A DNA stretch of 64,000 nt, taken from contig NZ_VNHX01000007.1 of the NCBI RefSeq assembly GCF_008124885.1, positions 62,001 through 126,000 on the forward strand, read 5' to 3'. Positions 34,707-43,487 of the stretch are shown here, piece after piece (the first letter of the stretch is position 1; every line of letters starts with the position of its first letter). The DNA is from Sphingobacterium allocomposti. GTDB taxonomy: Bacteria > Bacteroidota > Bacteroidia > Sphingobacteriales > Sphingobacteriaceae. The notes under the pieces were generated by a model, which was not told the DNA's origin, made no database searches, and saw only the letters and a program-made list of their open reading frames with translations. The position numbers and the translations under genes are program-made.

Positions 34707-37700
34707 CTAAAATTTTACGTTGATGTTAAAGCCGTAGGTAAGTGGAGTAGGCATGTTGCCACCCTCGATCCCCTGAACATTTCCCCCGCTCGAGGTAAAC
34801 TCGGGATCGATATATTTACTCTTCGTGTAGATGTTCCACAGGTTACGGCCGTAGACAGCCACACCCAAGCCCCTTACTGCTTTATCGCTGTTTAGTCTAA
34901 AGGTATATCCCAGTGTGACTTCGCGGAGCTTCACAAACGTGGCGTCGAAGATAGAAAAGGCTGTCGGCCCGTTGTACTCATTCCTGGCCCACTGCTGAGC
35001 CGTGATACGCGTGTCATTTTCCCTAGCATTACTAACGGTATAGGTTCCGTCGGCATGAAAAGCCACATCCCCCTTTACACCGTCCAGAACAACACCTGTT
35101 TCCCGAACATTATTAGCGGCTGTCTTATCCAATATTCCGGCATACATCCCAACCTTATAGGTCTGGGAGAAGAACTTACCTCCTACCCGTCCATCAATGA
35201 GAAATCCCAGATCGAAGTTCTTGTACGTTATCGTATTTTGAAATCCAAATAGGAACTTGGGCAATATCGACCCTAAAGGAACGAGCTGGGATGTGCGCAT
35301 ATATGTTCCGTCTGCCTGCACCACTCTCCTTCCATCGGCCGCATAAACAAAGTCGTATCCCAGCAACTGTCCATAAGACTCTCCCTCACGGGCCGCAAGA
35401 GTTACAAGTGTATTGCTCAGCGTAAGCGTGTTCACGAGCTCATCCAGCTTAACAACCTTATTCTCATTGCGGGACCAGTTGACCGCGGTATGCCACCGGA
35501 CGTTCTCCCTCCTGATAGGCGTACCACTTAGTATGACCTCTACCCCCTTGTTTGTAATCTCTCCAGCGTTCAGCACCTTTGCGTCATAGCCAAAGGCAGA
35601 GGACACCGGCACCGGAAGAATCTGGTTACGCGAGCTATTGTTGTAATAAGTCACATCAAATCCCACACGGTTGCCAAACAATTGTAGGTTCATTCCGGTC
35701 TCCCACGAGCTGGTTATCTCGGGCTTCAGTGCAGCATTGTTTAATATGCTGGGCAGACTGTACGACGGAATTCCCGAGAATGCTTGATCGGCTTCATAGA
35801 CCTTTAGCAACTGATAGGGGTCGGTATCATTCCCCACTTGCGCCCATCCCAATCGTACTTTTGCGAAAGAAAGCCAGCCTAAATCTTTAAGGCCCTGTAA
35901 TTCACTGACAACGAAACTCCCCGTGACTGAAGGATAAATAAACGAATAGTTATCTACAGGCAGCGTCGACGCCCAGTCATTCCGCACTGTTCCATCCAGA
36001 TAGAACAGGTCTCTATAACCCAAAGAAAGACTTCCGTATACCGATGCGATGCGCTTATGGTATTTATAGTTTTCAATTGTCACTGCCGACGCATTTCTCA
36101 GGTTGTAATAATTCGGAATGGTGAGCCCTCCCTGCGTAACAGCGTAATTGACCTTCCGTTGCTGATCCCGTAGGTTGGCTCCTACATTGGCTACTAAAGA
36201 AAGGTTGTCCCATCTTTTGTTGGCTGTGGCTAAGAACTCGTAATTATATTCGTTTAGCGCATTGCCCGACTCCTCATATTGCGACTGGCTCCTTGAGTAC
36301 ACAGCTATACGGTCTTCGGCCTGAAAATTGTAAATATCGCCATGCGCCTTGATGTCGAGCGTGAGCCAGTCCAACGCTTGGTATTGCGCCCCCACGTTAC
36401 CGTAAAAGCGGTCGCGCCGCTCTTCCAGATAGCTTTCGTACGCCGACCAGTAAGGGTTATCGATGAACCGCGTTGCCTCGGCCGCCGGCGTGTTCTCCCA
36501 GCTTGTTCTATTCCAGGCCAGCGGCGTGCCGTCTTCCCTTTTATAGTTCCTCAACCTTTTATAGTCTACCTGTACGGCGCCCCATTGGAAGGCCTCCAAC
36601 ATAATATTACGGTTCGAAGCTCCGGTCCACGGTTTTCCGACCGAAGCATTCCGGATATAGTTTAACGTGGAAGATATCTTTAGCCGCCCCAGTTGCGTAC
36701 TACCTGAAAAGTTCAGCCCGTTACGCGACAAGGTCGAGTTCGGCGTCGTACCCCCGACATTTTTGTTGGTATAAGAAAGACGGTACGCGGTATTGTCTGA
36801 AGTCCCCGCAATAGCGATATTGTTGGTATTGGCGAGTCCCGTCCTAAAAAAGTAGTTGACGTCGTGCTTAGGGTAAAGCCAAGGCGTCGGCTTCAGGTAG
36901 TCCGCCTCATCTTCGGGATTTAAGCTGTACCACTGCAGCACTTCCGTACCATCCAGCCGTGGTCCCCAGCTCTCGTCAGAAGCATAGTCCACTATTTTAT
37001 AGTCGTTCCCGCCGATATTTACGGTCTGGAACGTCGTGGAGTATCCCTGTCCATAAAGCTTTTGTCGTTTTGGAAGGCGGACAACATGCTCAAGGTCTAA
37101 CCCCGTATTCACGGAGATCTGTGTGCGCTGGCCGCTGACGGCCTTCTTGGTGGTGATCAGGATGACGCCGTTGGCTGCACGTGCACCGTACAGTGCCGCT
37201 GCCGAAGGCCCCTTCAGAACCGAGATATTTTCGATATCATCCGGATTTAGATCCTGAATAAGGTTGCCGACATCCTTCCCCGCGCTTCCATTGATCGTAG
37301 ATGAAGAGTTCAGATCGGTGTTATCTATCGGGGTGCCATCAACGACATACAGCGGCTGGTTATTGCCCGAAATGGAATTTATGCCCCGAAGGGTCACACG
37401 CGAAGAGCCCCCCATATTTCCTCCCGATGTCACAACCTGCAATCCCGCAACCTTACCTGACAGGGCGCTCAACGCGTTTGTCGGCCTGGTCTGGAGTTCC
37501 ACGCCCTTTACTTCCTGAACAGCATATCCCAGCGCTTTTTTCTCTCTCGATATGCCAAGCGCCGTGACCACAACCTCGGTCAGTTCGGAGCTCGTCGGGT
37601 TAAGTTTTATGGTCAGAAAATCGGTATTCAGATCGGTGATCGTAACCTCTTCAAACCCCACGAATCTAACCGTGACGGAAGGCTGCTCCGCTTTCACCTG

Positions 37701-37889
37701 CAGGCTGAACTCGCCATTGGTATCTGTTTGTGTCTGTACCTTCGTATTGTTATCCGTAATGCTTGCTCCCTGGATAGGCTGGTTATGCTGGTCAATAACC
37801 TTTCCCCGTATCGTGGTCTGTGCGTAGAGCTGTCCCGTTCCAAGAGCAAAAACGGTCCCCACTAAACTAAAAAAGTTCAACGTATTCAT
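34707..37889 (-). CDS. SusC/RagA family TonB-dependent outer-membrane transporter
   Basis: A 1060-residue beta-barrel transporter. Order: signal peptide (about 1-23, cleaved after YAQ), carboxypeptidase-D-like domain (25-105), TonB box region ELTEVVVTALGI, plug domain (about 115-230, with VDGTPIDN and GARAANGVILITTK), then the barrel ending in an aromatic residue (FNINVKF). It lacks an N-terminal STN domain, so direct signalling to an anti-sigma factor is not expected. It pairs with the susD gene 4 bases downstream. Confidence 0.95.
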   Translation of the reverse strand: MNTLNFFSLVGTVFALGTGQLYAQTTIRGKVIDQHNQPIQGASITDNNTKVQTQTDTNGEFSLQVKAEQPSVTVRFVGFEEVTITDLNTDFLTIKLNPTSSELTEVVVTALGISREKKALGYAVQEVKGVELQTRPTNALSALSGKVAGLQVVTSGGNMGGSSRVTLRGINSISGNNQPLYVVDGTPIDNTDLNSSSTINGSAGKDVGNLIQDLNPDDIENISVLKGPSAAALYGARAANGVILITTKKAVSGQRTQISVNTGLDLEHVVRLPKRQKLYGQGYSTTFQTVNIGGNDYKIVDYASDESWGPRLDGTEVLQWYSLNPEDEADYLKPTPWLYPKHDVNYFFRTGLANTNNIAIAGTSDNTAYRLSYTNKNVGGTTPNSTLSRNGLNFSGSTQLGRLKISSTLNYIRNASVGKPWTGASNRNIMLEAFQWGAVQVDYKRLRNYKREDGTPLAWNRTSWENTPAAEATRFIDNPYWSAYESYLEERRDRFYGNVGAQYQALDWLTLDIKAHGDIYNFQAEDRIAVYSRSQSQYEESGNALNEYNYEFLATANKRWDNLSLVANVGANLRDQQRKVNYAVTQGGLTIPNYYNLRNASAVTIENYKYHKRIASVYGSLSLGYRDLFYLDGTVRNDWASTLPVDNYSFIYPSVTGSFVVSELQGLKDLGWLSFAKVRLGWAQVGNDTDPYQLLKVYEADQAFSGIPSYSLPSILNNAALKPEITSSWETGMNLQLFGNRVGFDVTYYNNSSRNQILPVPVSSAFGYDAKVLNAGEITNKGVEVILSGTPIRRENVRWHTAVNWSRNENKVVKLDELVNTLTLSNTLVTLAAREGESYGQLLGYDFVYAADGRRVVQADGTYMRTSQLVPLGSILPKFLFGFQNTITYKNFDLGFLIDGRVGGKFFSQTYKVGMYAGILDKTAANNVRETGVVLDGVKGDVAFHADGTYTVSNARENDTRITAQQWARNEYNGPTAFSIFDATFVKLREVTLGYTFRLNSDKAVRGLGVAVYGRNLWNIYTKSKYIDPEFTSSGGNVQGIEGGNMPTPLTYGFNINVKF

Positions 37890-37963
37890 TCAAAAGTAAA
37901 TGGTTAAGGTGATGAGCTACTGCTCAAATAGAAATGTTTGATGCGTCACTGCGGACCTTTATC

Positions 37964-37991
37964 GGAGATAATTCTTTCCTCAATTATCTCC
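37964..37991 (-). promoter_or_regulatory. Leader hairpin upstream of the first susC
   Basis: Perfect ten-base inverted repeat GGAGATAATT / AATTATCTCC around an 8-base loop, about 75-100 bases before the susC start. A TATTTTTG (-7-like) element on the minus strand at 38060-38053 would place this hairpin inside a transcript leader of about 155 bases. Confidence 0.6.
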
Positions 37992-38105
37992 TATACACAT
38001 TCGTTTACAAGTAACAAGCGACATAGTTTTAAAATAACATAATTCCGAAGCGCAAAAATACACTAATCCTATTAATCTAGTAGACTTTTTTGTTAAAATA
38101 ACGTC

Positions 38106-38132
38106 ATGTTGTAAAAAACCGATTTACAACAT
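38106..38132. promoter_or_regulatory. Perfect inverted repeat between divergent susC and AI-2E transporter genes
   Basis: ATGTTGTAAA / TTTACAACAT, ten pairs with a 7-base spacer. It could be an operator or a hairpin; nothing distinguishes these from sequence alone. Confidence 0.5.
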
Positions 38133-38203
38133 CGGCTGGGGGTATGTACGAGGACACAACGAAACGCAGGATAGTTTGTTCTATCTGTGTTATCAACTCG
38201 AAA

Positions 38204-39280
38204 ATGAACGCAAAACATACCACAAGCATTTTAAAGCTTCTATTAATTTTTACGTTGACGGTCATCATCCTGGTGTACGCGAAAAGCGTACTCGCCCCGA
38301 TAGCTATTGCAGCTATCCTTTCGATGCTTTTCGTCAATCTCTCGGCGAAGCTGGAAAAAAGGAACCTGCCCCGATGGCTTACGGCTCTTCTCTCCGTATT
38401 CATCCTACTCCTTGCGGTAGCCGCTCTATTCTTCATCCTCAGCTGGCAGGTGCAAAGTTTCGCAGAAAATGTTGACTCCATGAAGGCGAATATGTTAAAA
38501 TTGCTGTCCAGGGTTCAGGACTGGATACATAACCAGTTCGGGATTGATCAGGAACAACAAAAAGATATCGCTAAAGAACAGGTGACGCCTACCCCCACCA
38601 ACGGAATGGCCGGCAACTTTGCCGGCAAACTAGTCGGGCTGCTGGTTGATATGGTTCTGGTATTCGTATACACCTACCTCTTCTTATTTTACCGCAGCCG
38701 GATAAAGAGTTTTCTTATCCGGATCTCGGCGCCAAACGATCAGGAAAGAGCATTGAACATCGCCCATTCGTCGGCCAAAGTGGCTACAGACTATGTGGGC
38801 GGGCTCGTAAAAATGATTGTTGTGCTCTGGATTTTATACGGCATAGGGTTTAGCGTCGTCGGGGTCGAGAACGCAATTTTCTTCGCCGTGCTTTGTGGTG
38901 TTCTGGAACTTGTTCCGTTTATCGGCAACCTGACCGGGACTTCCATAACCATCCTCGGCGTTCTGGCTCAGGGCGGGAAGGGCGATATGGTCGTTGGCGT
39001 CATTATCATCTACGCCCTTGTGCAGTTTGTACAGACCTACCTTTTAGAGCCACTTATCGTTGGCAACGAGGTAAACATCAACCCCTTATTCACGATTATC
39101 AGTCTCGTGGCTGCCGAAGCCATCTGGGGCGTACCGGGAATGATCCTCGCGATACCTGTGACGGGAATTGTCAAGATAACATGCGACAGCATCCCGAGCC
39201 TTCAGCCGTTCGGCTACCTCATCGGAAGCGACAGGAAACGTCGAAAATCCATCTGGAAAAGGCAAGGCCGTCCGGCCTAA
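38204..39280 (+). CDS. AI-2E family transporter (UPF0118, PerM/TqsA-like)
   Basis: A 358-residue permease with about seven to eight membrane segments and family signatures in the C-terminal half: VVGVENAIFFAVLCGVLELVPFIGNLTG and LLEPLIVGNEVNINPLFTIISL. Family members export autoinducer-2 or exchange sodium and protons; which applies here is unknown. I prefer the ATG at 38204 (MNAKHTTSILKLLLIF) because it gives a normal N-terminus leading into the first membrane segment; a start at 38144 would add 20 residues. Confidence 0.88.
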   Translation: MNAKHTTSILKLLLIFTLTVIILVYAKSVLAPIAIAAILSMLFVNLSAKLEKRNLPRWLTALLSVFILLLAVAALFFILSWQVQSFAENVDSMKANMLKLLSRVQDWIHNQFGIDQEQQKDIAKEQVTPTPTNGMAGNFAGKLVGLLVDMVLVFVYTYLFLFYRSRIKSFLIRISAPNDQERALNIAHSSAKVATDYVGGLVKMIVVLWILYGIGFSVVGVENAIFFAVLCGVLELVPFIGNLTGTSITILGVLAQGGKGDMVVGVIIIYALVQFVQTYLLEPLIVGNEVNINPLFTIISLVAAEAIWGVPGMILAIPVTGIVKITCDSIPSLQPFGYLIGSDRKRRKSIWKRQGRPA

Positions 39281-39576
39281 CGATTTCGCCGCAGATTAGT
39301 ACGCCGTCTGGTCAAGGTAATAACTGCGTTGCAACTGAAAAAGACAAGTCATACGGACTGTTTCGACGGGCTTCAGAAAAATGGTGATTTCAAGCGGAGC
39401 GACAACGAAGCTAATTCAATAGCCGCTTCAAGCTGCATTTCCTTCCCTGACTTATCCCGAAAAGCCTGCATGAAAGCGCCTTCCTGCCCTTGCTATGAAA
39501 TCTCTGAGGTCATAAAGAATTGTCGAACGGAGGTGAATATCAAAGATTCGGTTATCTTTGTACCCAAAAGACAAAC

Positions 39577-40620
39577 ATGGGATTTCTCCGTAACAGATGT
39601 GATTATCCTCTTAAATACTGGATTAAACGTAGCGCGGGCTTCTCGCTGTGCATCGTTGCTATCCTCGTCATCGACTCCCTTTATAAGGATCAGTCCCGTT
39701 TCTGGTTAAACACAGGCGTAGGCTTCATCGGCTTTTTTAGCATAATACTATGCAATCTCGTACTCCACATACATTTCGACGTCAAAGACCCAATCAAGTC
39801 GCCCCTTAAAGTTAAATTGCTGAGCTTCCTGCTCACATTTACCGTCTGTCTGTCGATGTTAGCCTTTTCGGCTCATCTGGGGATGTTGACACATGAAGAA
39901 TGCCTGATGATCGAAGGTTCAACGCTGAATTTCTTTCTGCTCTCGGGTTTCCGCGCCGCAATCTTAAATTTTATTGTCCTACTTTGGCTCTATTTCCTGA
40001 TGACCGACTATTTTAAGAATCAGCTCGAACTGGAAAGGTCAAAACTGGATAAGCTGAAGGAGCGCGCCGTAAACCAGATGCTTAGACAGCAGGTACAGCC
40101 CCACTTTCTGTTTAACGCGCTCTCGAGCCTGAAATCACTGATCAAAAAGGACAGTGCCATGGCCGAGTCGTACCTGCTACAGCTTTCAGACTACCTGCGG
40201 GGCAGCTTTATGACGTCCGAAGATGGGCTGGCCACCGTAAAGCAGGAGCTGAACCTATGCGAGGGCTATCTCTCTATGCAGAAGATCAGATTTAAGGAAG
40301 CTATACAGTATCATATACAGGTGTCGGAAGCCGTGTACAAGGACCTGCTTCCAATTTTTTCGCTACAGCCTCTAGTGGACAACGCTTTAAAGCACAACCT
40401 ATACACCACCGAACAGCCCTTGCATATCACCATTCTGGAGAAGGACGGCTGGATCATTGTCCGCAACAACGTATGCCCCCGCAAAACATCTGTCGAAGAC
40501 AACAACAACTATGGTTTAAACAATTTGAAGGAACGTTTTAGTTACTACCTTAAAGATAGCGTGATCATACGCGAAGACGGTCCTGCTTTCGAAGTACACG
40601 TCAAAATTATTCAGGCATGA
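39577..40620 (+). CDS. LytS/YehU-type sensor histidine kinase (His_kinase family)
   Basis: A 347-residue membrane kinase with four N-terminal membrane segments (about 18-36, 44-66, 78-102, 118-142), a helical linker, and the His_kinase domain whose phosphoacceptor is H176 in QQVQPHFLFNALSSL. The C-terminal ATPase has LQPLVDNALKHN and YGLNNLKERF. A TATCTTTG -7 element at 39553-39560 lies 16 bases upstream of the ATG at 39577 and inside a longer frame from 39520, so the shorter start is favoured. Overlaps the LytTR regulator gene by 4 bases. Confidence 0.9.
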   Translation: MGFLRNRCDYPLKYWIKRSAGFSLCIVAILVIDSLYKDQSRFWLNTGVGFIGFFSIILCNLVLHIHFDVKDPIKSPLKVKLLSFLLTFTVCLSMLAFSAHLGMLTHEECLMIEGSTLNFFLLSGFRAAILNFIVLLWLYFLMTDYFKNQLELERSKLDKLKERAVNQMLRQQVQPHFLFNALSSLKSLIKKDSAMAESYLLQLSDYLRGSFMTSEDGLATVKQELNLCEGYLSMQKIRFKEAIQYHIQVSEAVYKDLLPIFSLQPLVDNALKHNLYTTEQPLHITILEKDGWIIVRNNVCPRKTSVEDNNNYGLNNLKERFSYYLKDSVIIREDGPAFEVHVKIIQA

Positions 40621-41375
40621 GAACCATCATCATTGAAGACGAAGACTTAACGGCCGAAGACCTAGCGCTTACTTTAAAACGACTGGAACCAGCTACCCAC
40701 CTATGCGCGCGGCTGTCGAGCGTCAAGGAGGCTATTGCCTATTTCGAAAACCCGCCTGAAATAGATATCATTTTCAGCGATATACAGCTGGGCGATGGTG
40801 AGTCATTCGATATTTTCAAAGCCGTTCAGCCGCAGGCCCCGATTGTATTCTGCACTGCTTACAACCAATACATGCTCGAAGCCTTTCAGCATTTTGGGCT
40901 GGATTATATTCTAAAGCCGTTTTCGGACGAAAGCATCCACCGGACGTTAGACAAATACCGTATGCTCCGCCAAACATTTAACAAGTCGGCGTTAGACATG
41001 GTAAATGCCGTAGATCAGCCGGCGAAGCTACCGGATGGTCGGAAAAAATCCCTGATTGTCATCCACGGCGATAAAATTATCCCCATTCAGCTGCAGGATA
41101 TTGCACTCTGCTACATAGAGTATGAAAATGTTTTCGTGAAGACACACACAGGAAAAGAATATATCGTCAACAAGTCGCTCGAAGAAATGGAGCATTTATT
41201 GGGGGCCGATTTTTTTCGGGTCAACAGGCAGCACATCCTGAAACGGGATACCATCGCTTTCGCGAACATGACGCTCTCCCGCAAGCTGGTGCTGACCCTT
41301 CATGTGGAGCATCCGATCAAAATTTCCGTAAGCAAAGAAAAATACCACACGTTCATACAGTGGTTAGAGGGATAA
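40617..41375 (+). CDS. LytTR family response regulator
   Basis: A 252-residue regulator with a receiver domain (D55 in FSDIQLGDGESF; FCTAYNQYMLEAF; lysine in ILKPF) and a C-terminal LytTR DNA-binding domain (about 145-250, YIEYENVFVKTHTGKEYIVNKSLEEME and FFRVNRQHILKRD). Co-translated with the LytS-type kinase (ATGA overlap). LytTR proteins bind paired 9-base direct repeats; I did not find a clear pair nearby. Confidence 0.94.
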   Translation: MRTIIIEDEDLTAEDLALTLKRLEPATHLCARLSSVKEAIAYFENPPEIDIIFSDIQLGDGESFDIFKAVQPQAPIVFCTAYNQYMLEAFQHFGLDYILKPFSDESIHRTLDKYRMLRQTFNKSALDMVNAVDQPAKLPDGRKKSLIVIHGDKIIPIQLQDIALCYIEYENVFVKTHTGKEYIVNKSLEEMEHLLGADFFRVNRQHILKRDTIAFANMTLSRKLVLTLHVEHPIKISVSKEKYHTFIQWLEG

Positions 41376-41539
41376 GTTCACGGCCGCTGACCAACCATTC
41401 GCCGAATGAATGGGCAGTTCAACCGAAATTTTGTCCGTTTCGCCCGAATTTCTATTTCGGATAAGGTGCAATCCTTGCATATTTGTTCTGTGTCCATTGC
41501 GACATACAGACCGGTACAATCTAAACAAATAGTACAACC

Positions 41540-41812
41540 ATGAAAAAGTATGTATTGATTTTCAAAACTTCTATTCGAACTATTTTAGAGCGCTCGCATC
41601 TGATCAGCAAACTTTACCAAGTATCAAAAGATGTAAAGTTTGCCACCATCGATTTAGATGACGAAGATTTCATACTACGGGTAGAATCCACACAGCGGAA
41701 CGAAGATTTTATCTCCAGATTCCTGAAATTAGAAGGGCATCAGGTAGCTTTTCTCGCCGCCTTCGAAAAAGACGAACAAGGTCGTCCGCTACTGCAGGCA
41801 GCCTATTACTAG
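41540..41812 (+). CDS. Small conserved-looking hypothetical protein
   Basis: A 90-residue soluble protein, MKKYVLIFKTSI then alternating strands and helices reminiscent of a ferredoxin-like (HMA-type) fold, but without the CxxC metal site. It lies 164 bases downstream of the LytTR regulator on the same strand and may be its target or simply a neighbour. No function can be assigned. Confidence 0.6.
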   Translation: MKKYVLIFKTSIRTILERSHLISKLYQVSKDVKFATIDLDDEDFILRVESTQRNEDFISRFLKLEGHQVAFLAAFEKDEQGRPLLQAAYY

Positions 41813-41870
41813 AGAAAGACATACCCATACGTATTTTTTCGACCGCTATGTATGGGCAGCCGCTTATACG

Positions 41871-41903
41871 TCCTTCGGCAGACCAAAACTGTCCGAAGGA
41901 CGC
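41871..41903. terminator. Terminator hairpin between convergent genes
   Basis: Stem CGTCCTTCGG / CCGAAGGACG, extended by an inner CAG/CTG pair, between the hypothetical gene and the dehydrogenase-like gene. Confidence 0.65.
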
Positions 41904-43265
41904 TTACTGTCCTGTGCGCTCCTCGTTACTCTTAAAGTCTTCCACCAGCACACTCCAAACCACATTCGCTGCGTCGTCTGTCACCAGCATATAGGATTTT
42001 GTAAACGCCACCGCGACGGGCCTGCCATAAACTTCATTGGTCTGTTCGTTCGCAATAAAACCAGTTAAGAAGTCCTGAGGTTCTCCCTTCGGCCTCCCTT
42101 TATCGAACGGTATAAACAACACCTTATATCCCGAAAAGGTAGACCGGTTCCACGAGCCGTGCTGCCCCACATAGGCTCCCTCGGGAAAGCCCGGCGCCTG
42201 ATTAAAAGCGAGTCCCAGGGACGCTGTGTGCGCGCCCAAGGCGTAGTCCGGCACGATCGATTGCGCAACCAAGGTCTTGGGCTGACGGTTTTCCCACCGC
42301 GGGTCGGGGTGAGTTCCCCAGTACGCATACGGCCAGCCGTAGAAACCGCCTTCCTTGACGGAGGTAATGTAATCGGGCACCAGCTCATCGCCTAATTCAT
42401 CCCGCTCGTTCACGGCCGCCCACAAAGTCGACGTACGGGGTTCGATCGCCATACCTACAGGGTTGCGGATACCCGTAGCGAACTGACGCTCATTCTTTCC
42501 ATCGAGATCGACCTCCAATATGGCCGCCCTCCGCTCCTCATGTTCCATGCCGTTTTCACCCACGTTACTTCCGGATCCTACGGATATAAATATCTTGGAG
42601 CTGTCGGCATTCAGCACAATATTGCGTGTCCAATGGTTGTTATACCCACCCGCCGGCAGATCGACCAGCTTCTCACCGGTCCCCAATGGCTTGCCATCCC
42701 TGTAGGGGAACCTTAGCAGCGCATCCGTATTGGCAACGTAAAACCAGTCTCCATGCACGAGCATCCCATAGGGCTGGGACAGGCCTGACAGCACCATCTC
42801 CTTCTCGTCGGCCATCCCGTCGCCGTCCGTGTCGCGGAACCGCCACACCTCATTCGGGCTCGCACTTCTAAACTGGTTCCTCGAATCTACTTTCTCATCT
42901 TTATCGCCCGGTTTTTCCGTACGGGCCTGTGCCACGAAAACATTTCCGTCCGGTGCTACATATATATTCCGCGGGCTATTCAGCCCATCCGCAAAGCGGG
43001 CCACCTTAAAGCCCTTGGCCGCCTCGGGATGCCGGCCTTCTTTCCACCCTAAAATTTTGGCAAACTTATTTTTTGATGGTGTGGCCAATGGCTCCTGTGG
43101 GACGATCTGCAATCCATATTCTGTATCGTGCGCCAGCGAATCGGTTCCTCCATTTTTAATCCGGTGTGAATCCCGCTTCGTATTACCGCACGATGCGGTA
43201 AAAATTAGAACGCCTATAGCTGCCAGAAAACGGAACCTGCGGTCTGCTACCCTTCTTTTAACCAT
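41904..43265 (-). CDS. Sorbosone/glucose dehydrogenase-like (PQQ-type) beta-propeller lipoprotein
   Basis: A 453-residue secreted protein. The signal peptide ends TASC, a lipobox, so it is a membrane-bound lipoprotein. The body is the six-bladed propeller of soluble quinoprotein glucose dehydrogenases and L-sorbosone dehydrogenases: FADGLNSPRNIYVAPDGNVFVAQ, DTDGDGMADEKEMVLSGLSQPYG, RNIVLNADSSKIFISVGSGSN and ATGIRNPVGMAIEP. The substrate is unknown and activity would need PQQ. Transcribed divergently from the next kinase. Confidence 0.88.
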   Translation of the reverse strand: MVKRRVADRRFRFLAAIGVLIFTASCGNTKRDSHRIKNGGTDSLAHDTEYGLQIVPQEPLATPSKNKFAKILGWKEGRHPEAAKGFKVARFADGLNSPRNIYVAPDGNVFVAQARTEKPGDKDEKVDSRNQFRSASPNEVWRFRDTDGDGMADEKEMVLSGLSQPYGMLVHGDWFYVANTDALLRFPYRDGKPLGTGEKLVDLPAGGYNNHWTRNIVLNADSSKIFISVGSGSNVGENGMEHEERRAAILEVDLDGKNERQFATGIRNPVGMAIEPRTSTLWAAVNERDELGDELVPDYITSVKEGGFYGWPYAYWGTHPDPRWENRQPKTLVAQSIVPDYALGAHTASLGLAFNQAPGFPEGAYVGQHGSWNRSTFSGYKVLFIPFDKGRPKGEPQDFLTGFIANEQTNEVYGRPVAVAFTKSYMLVTDDAANVVWSVLVEDFKSNEERTGQ

Positions 43266-43487
43266 TGTCAATCTCCTTTTCTTTACTTTAACAACAAATT
43301 ATTCACCTAAGTTATAACAGAAAAAATGCAGAATGGTTCTCTACAGGTTTACACTCCGTAAAAAATCGTATCGGCAACGCGGCAATGGCCATATCTGCCC
43401 CACAAGAGCGGACCAACGCTTGCCACGAACTTTTTTATTCGTAACTTTACGACTTACCAACGACCGAAAGGAATCGCTTTACCTGAA

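Noticed and set aside
39281..39576. Small gene between the AI-2E transporter and the LytS-type kinase
   Set aside because: Open frames here overlap the kinase promoter and lack plausible composition; only the TATCTTTG element is supported.
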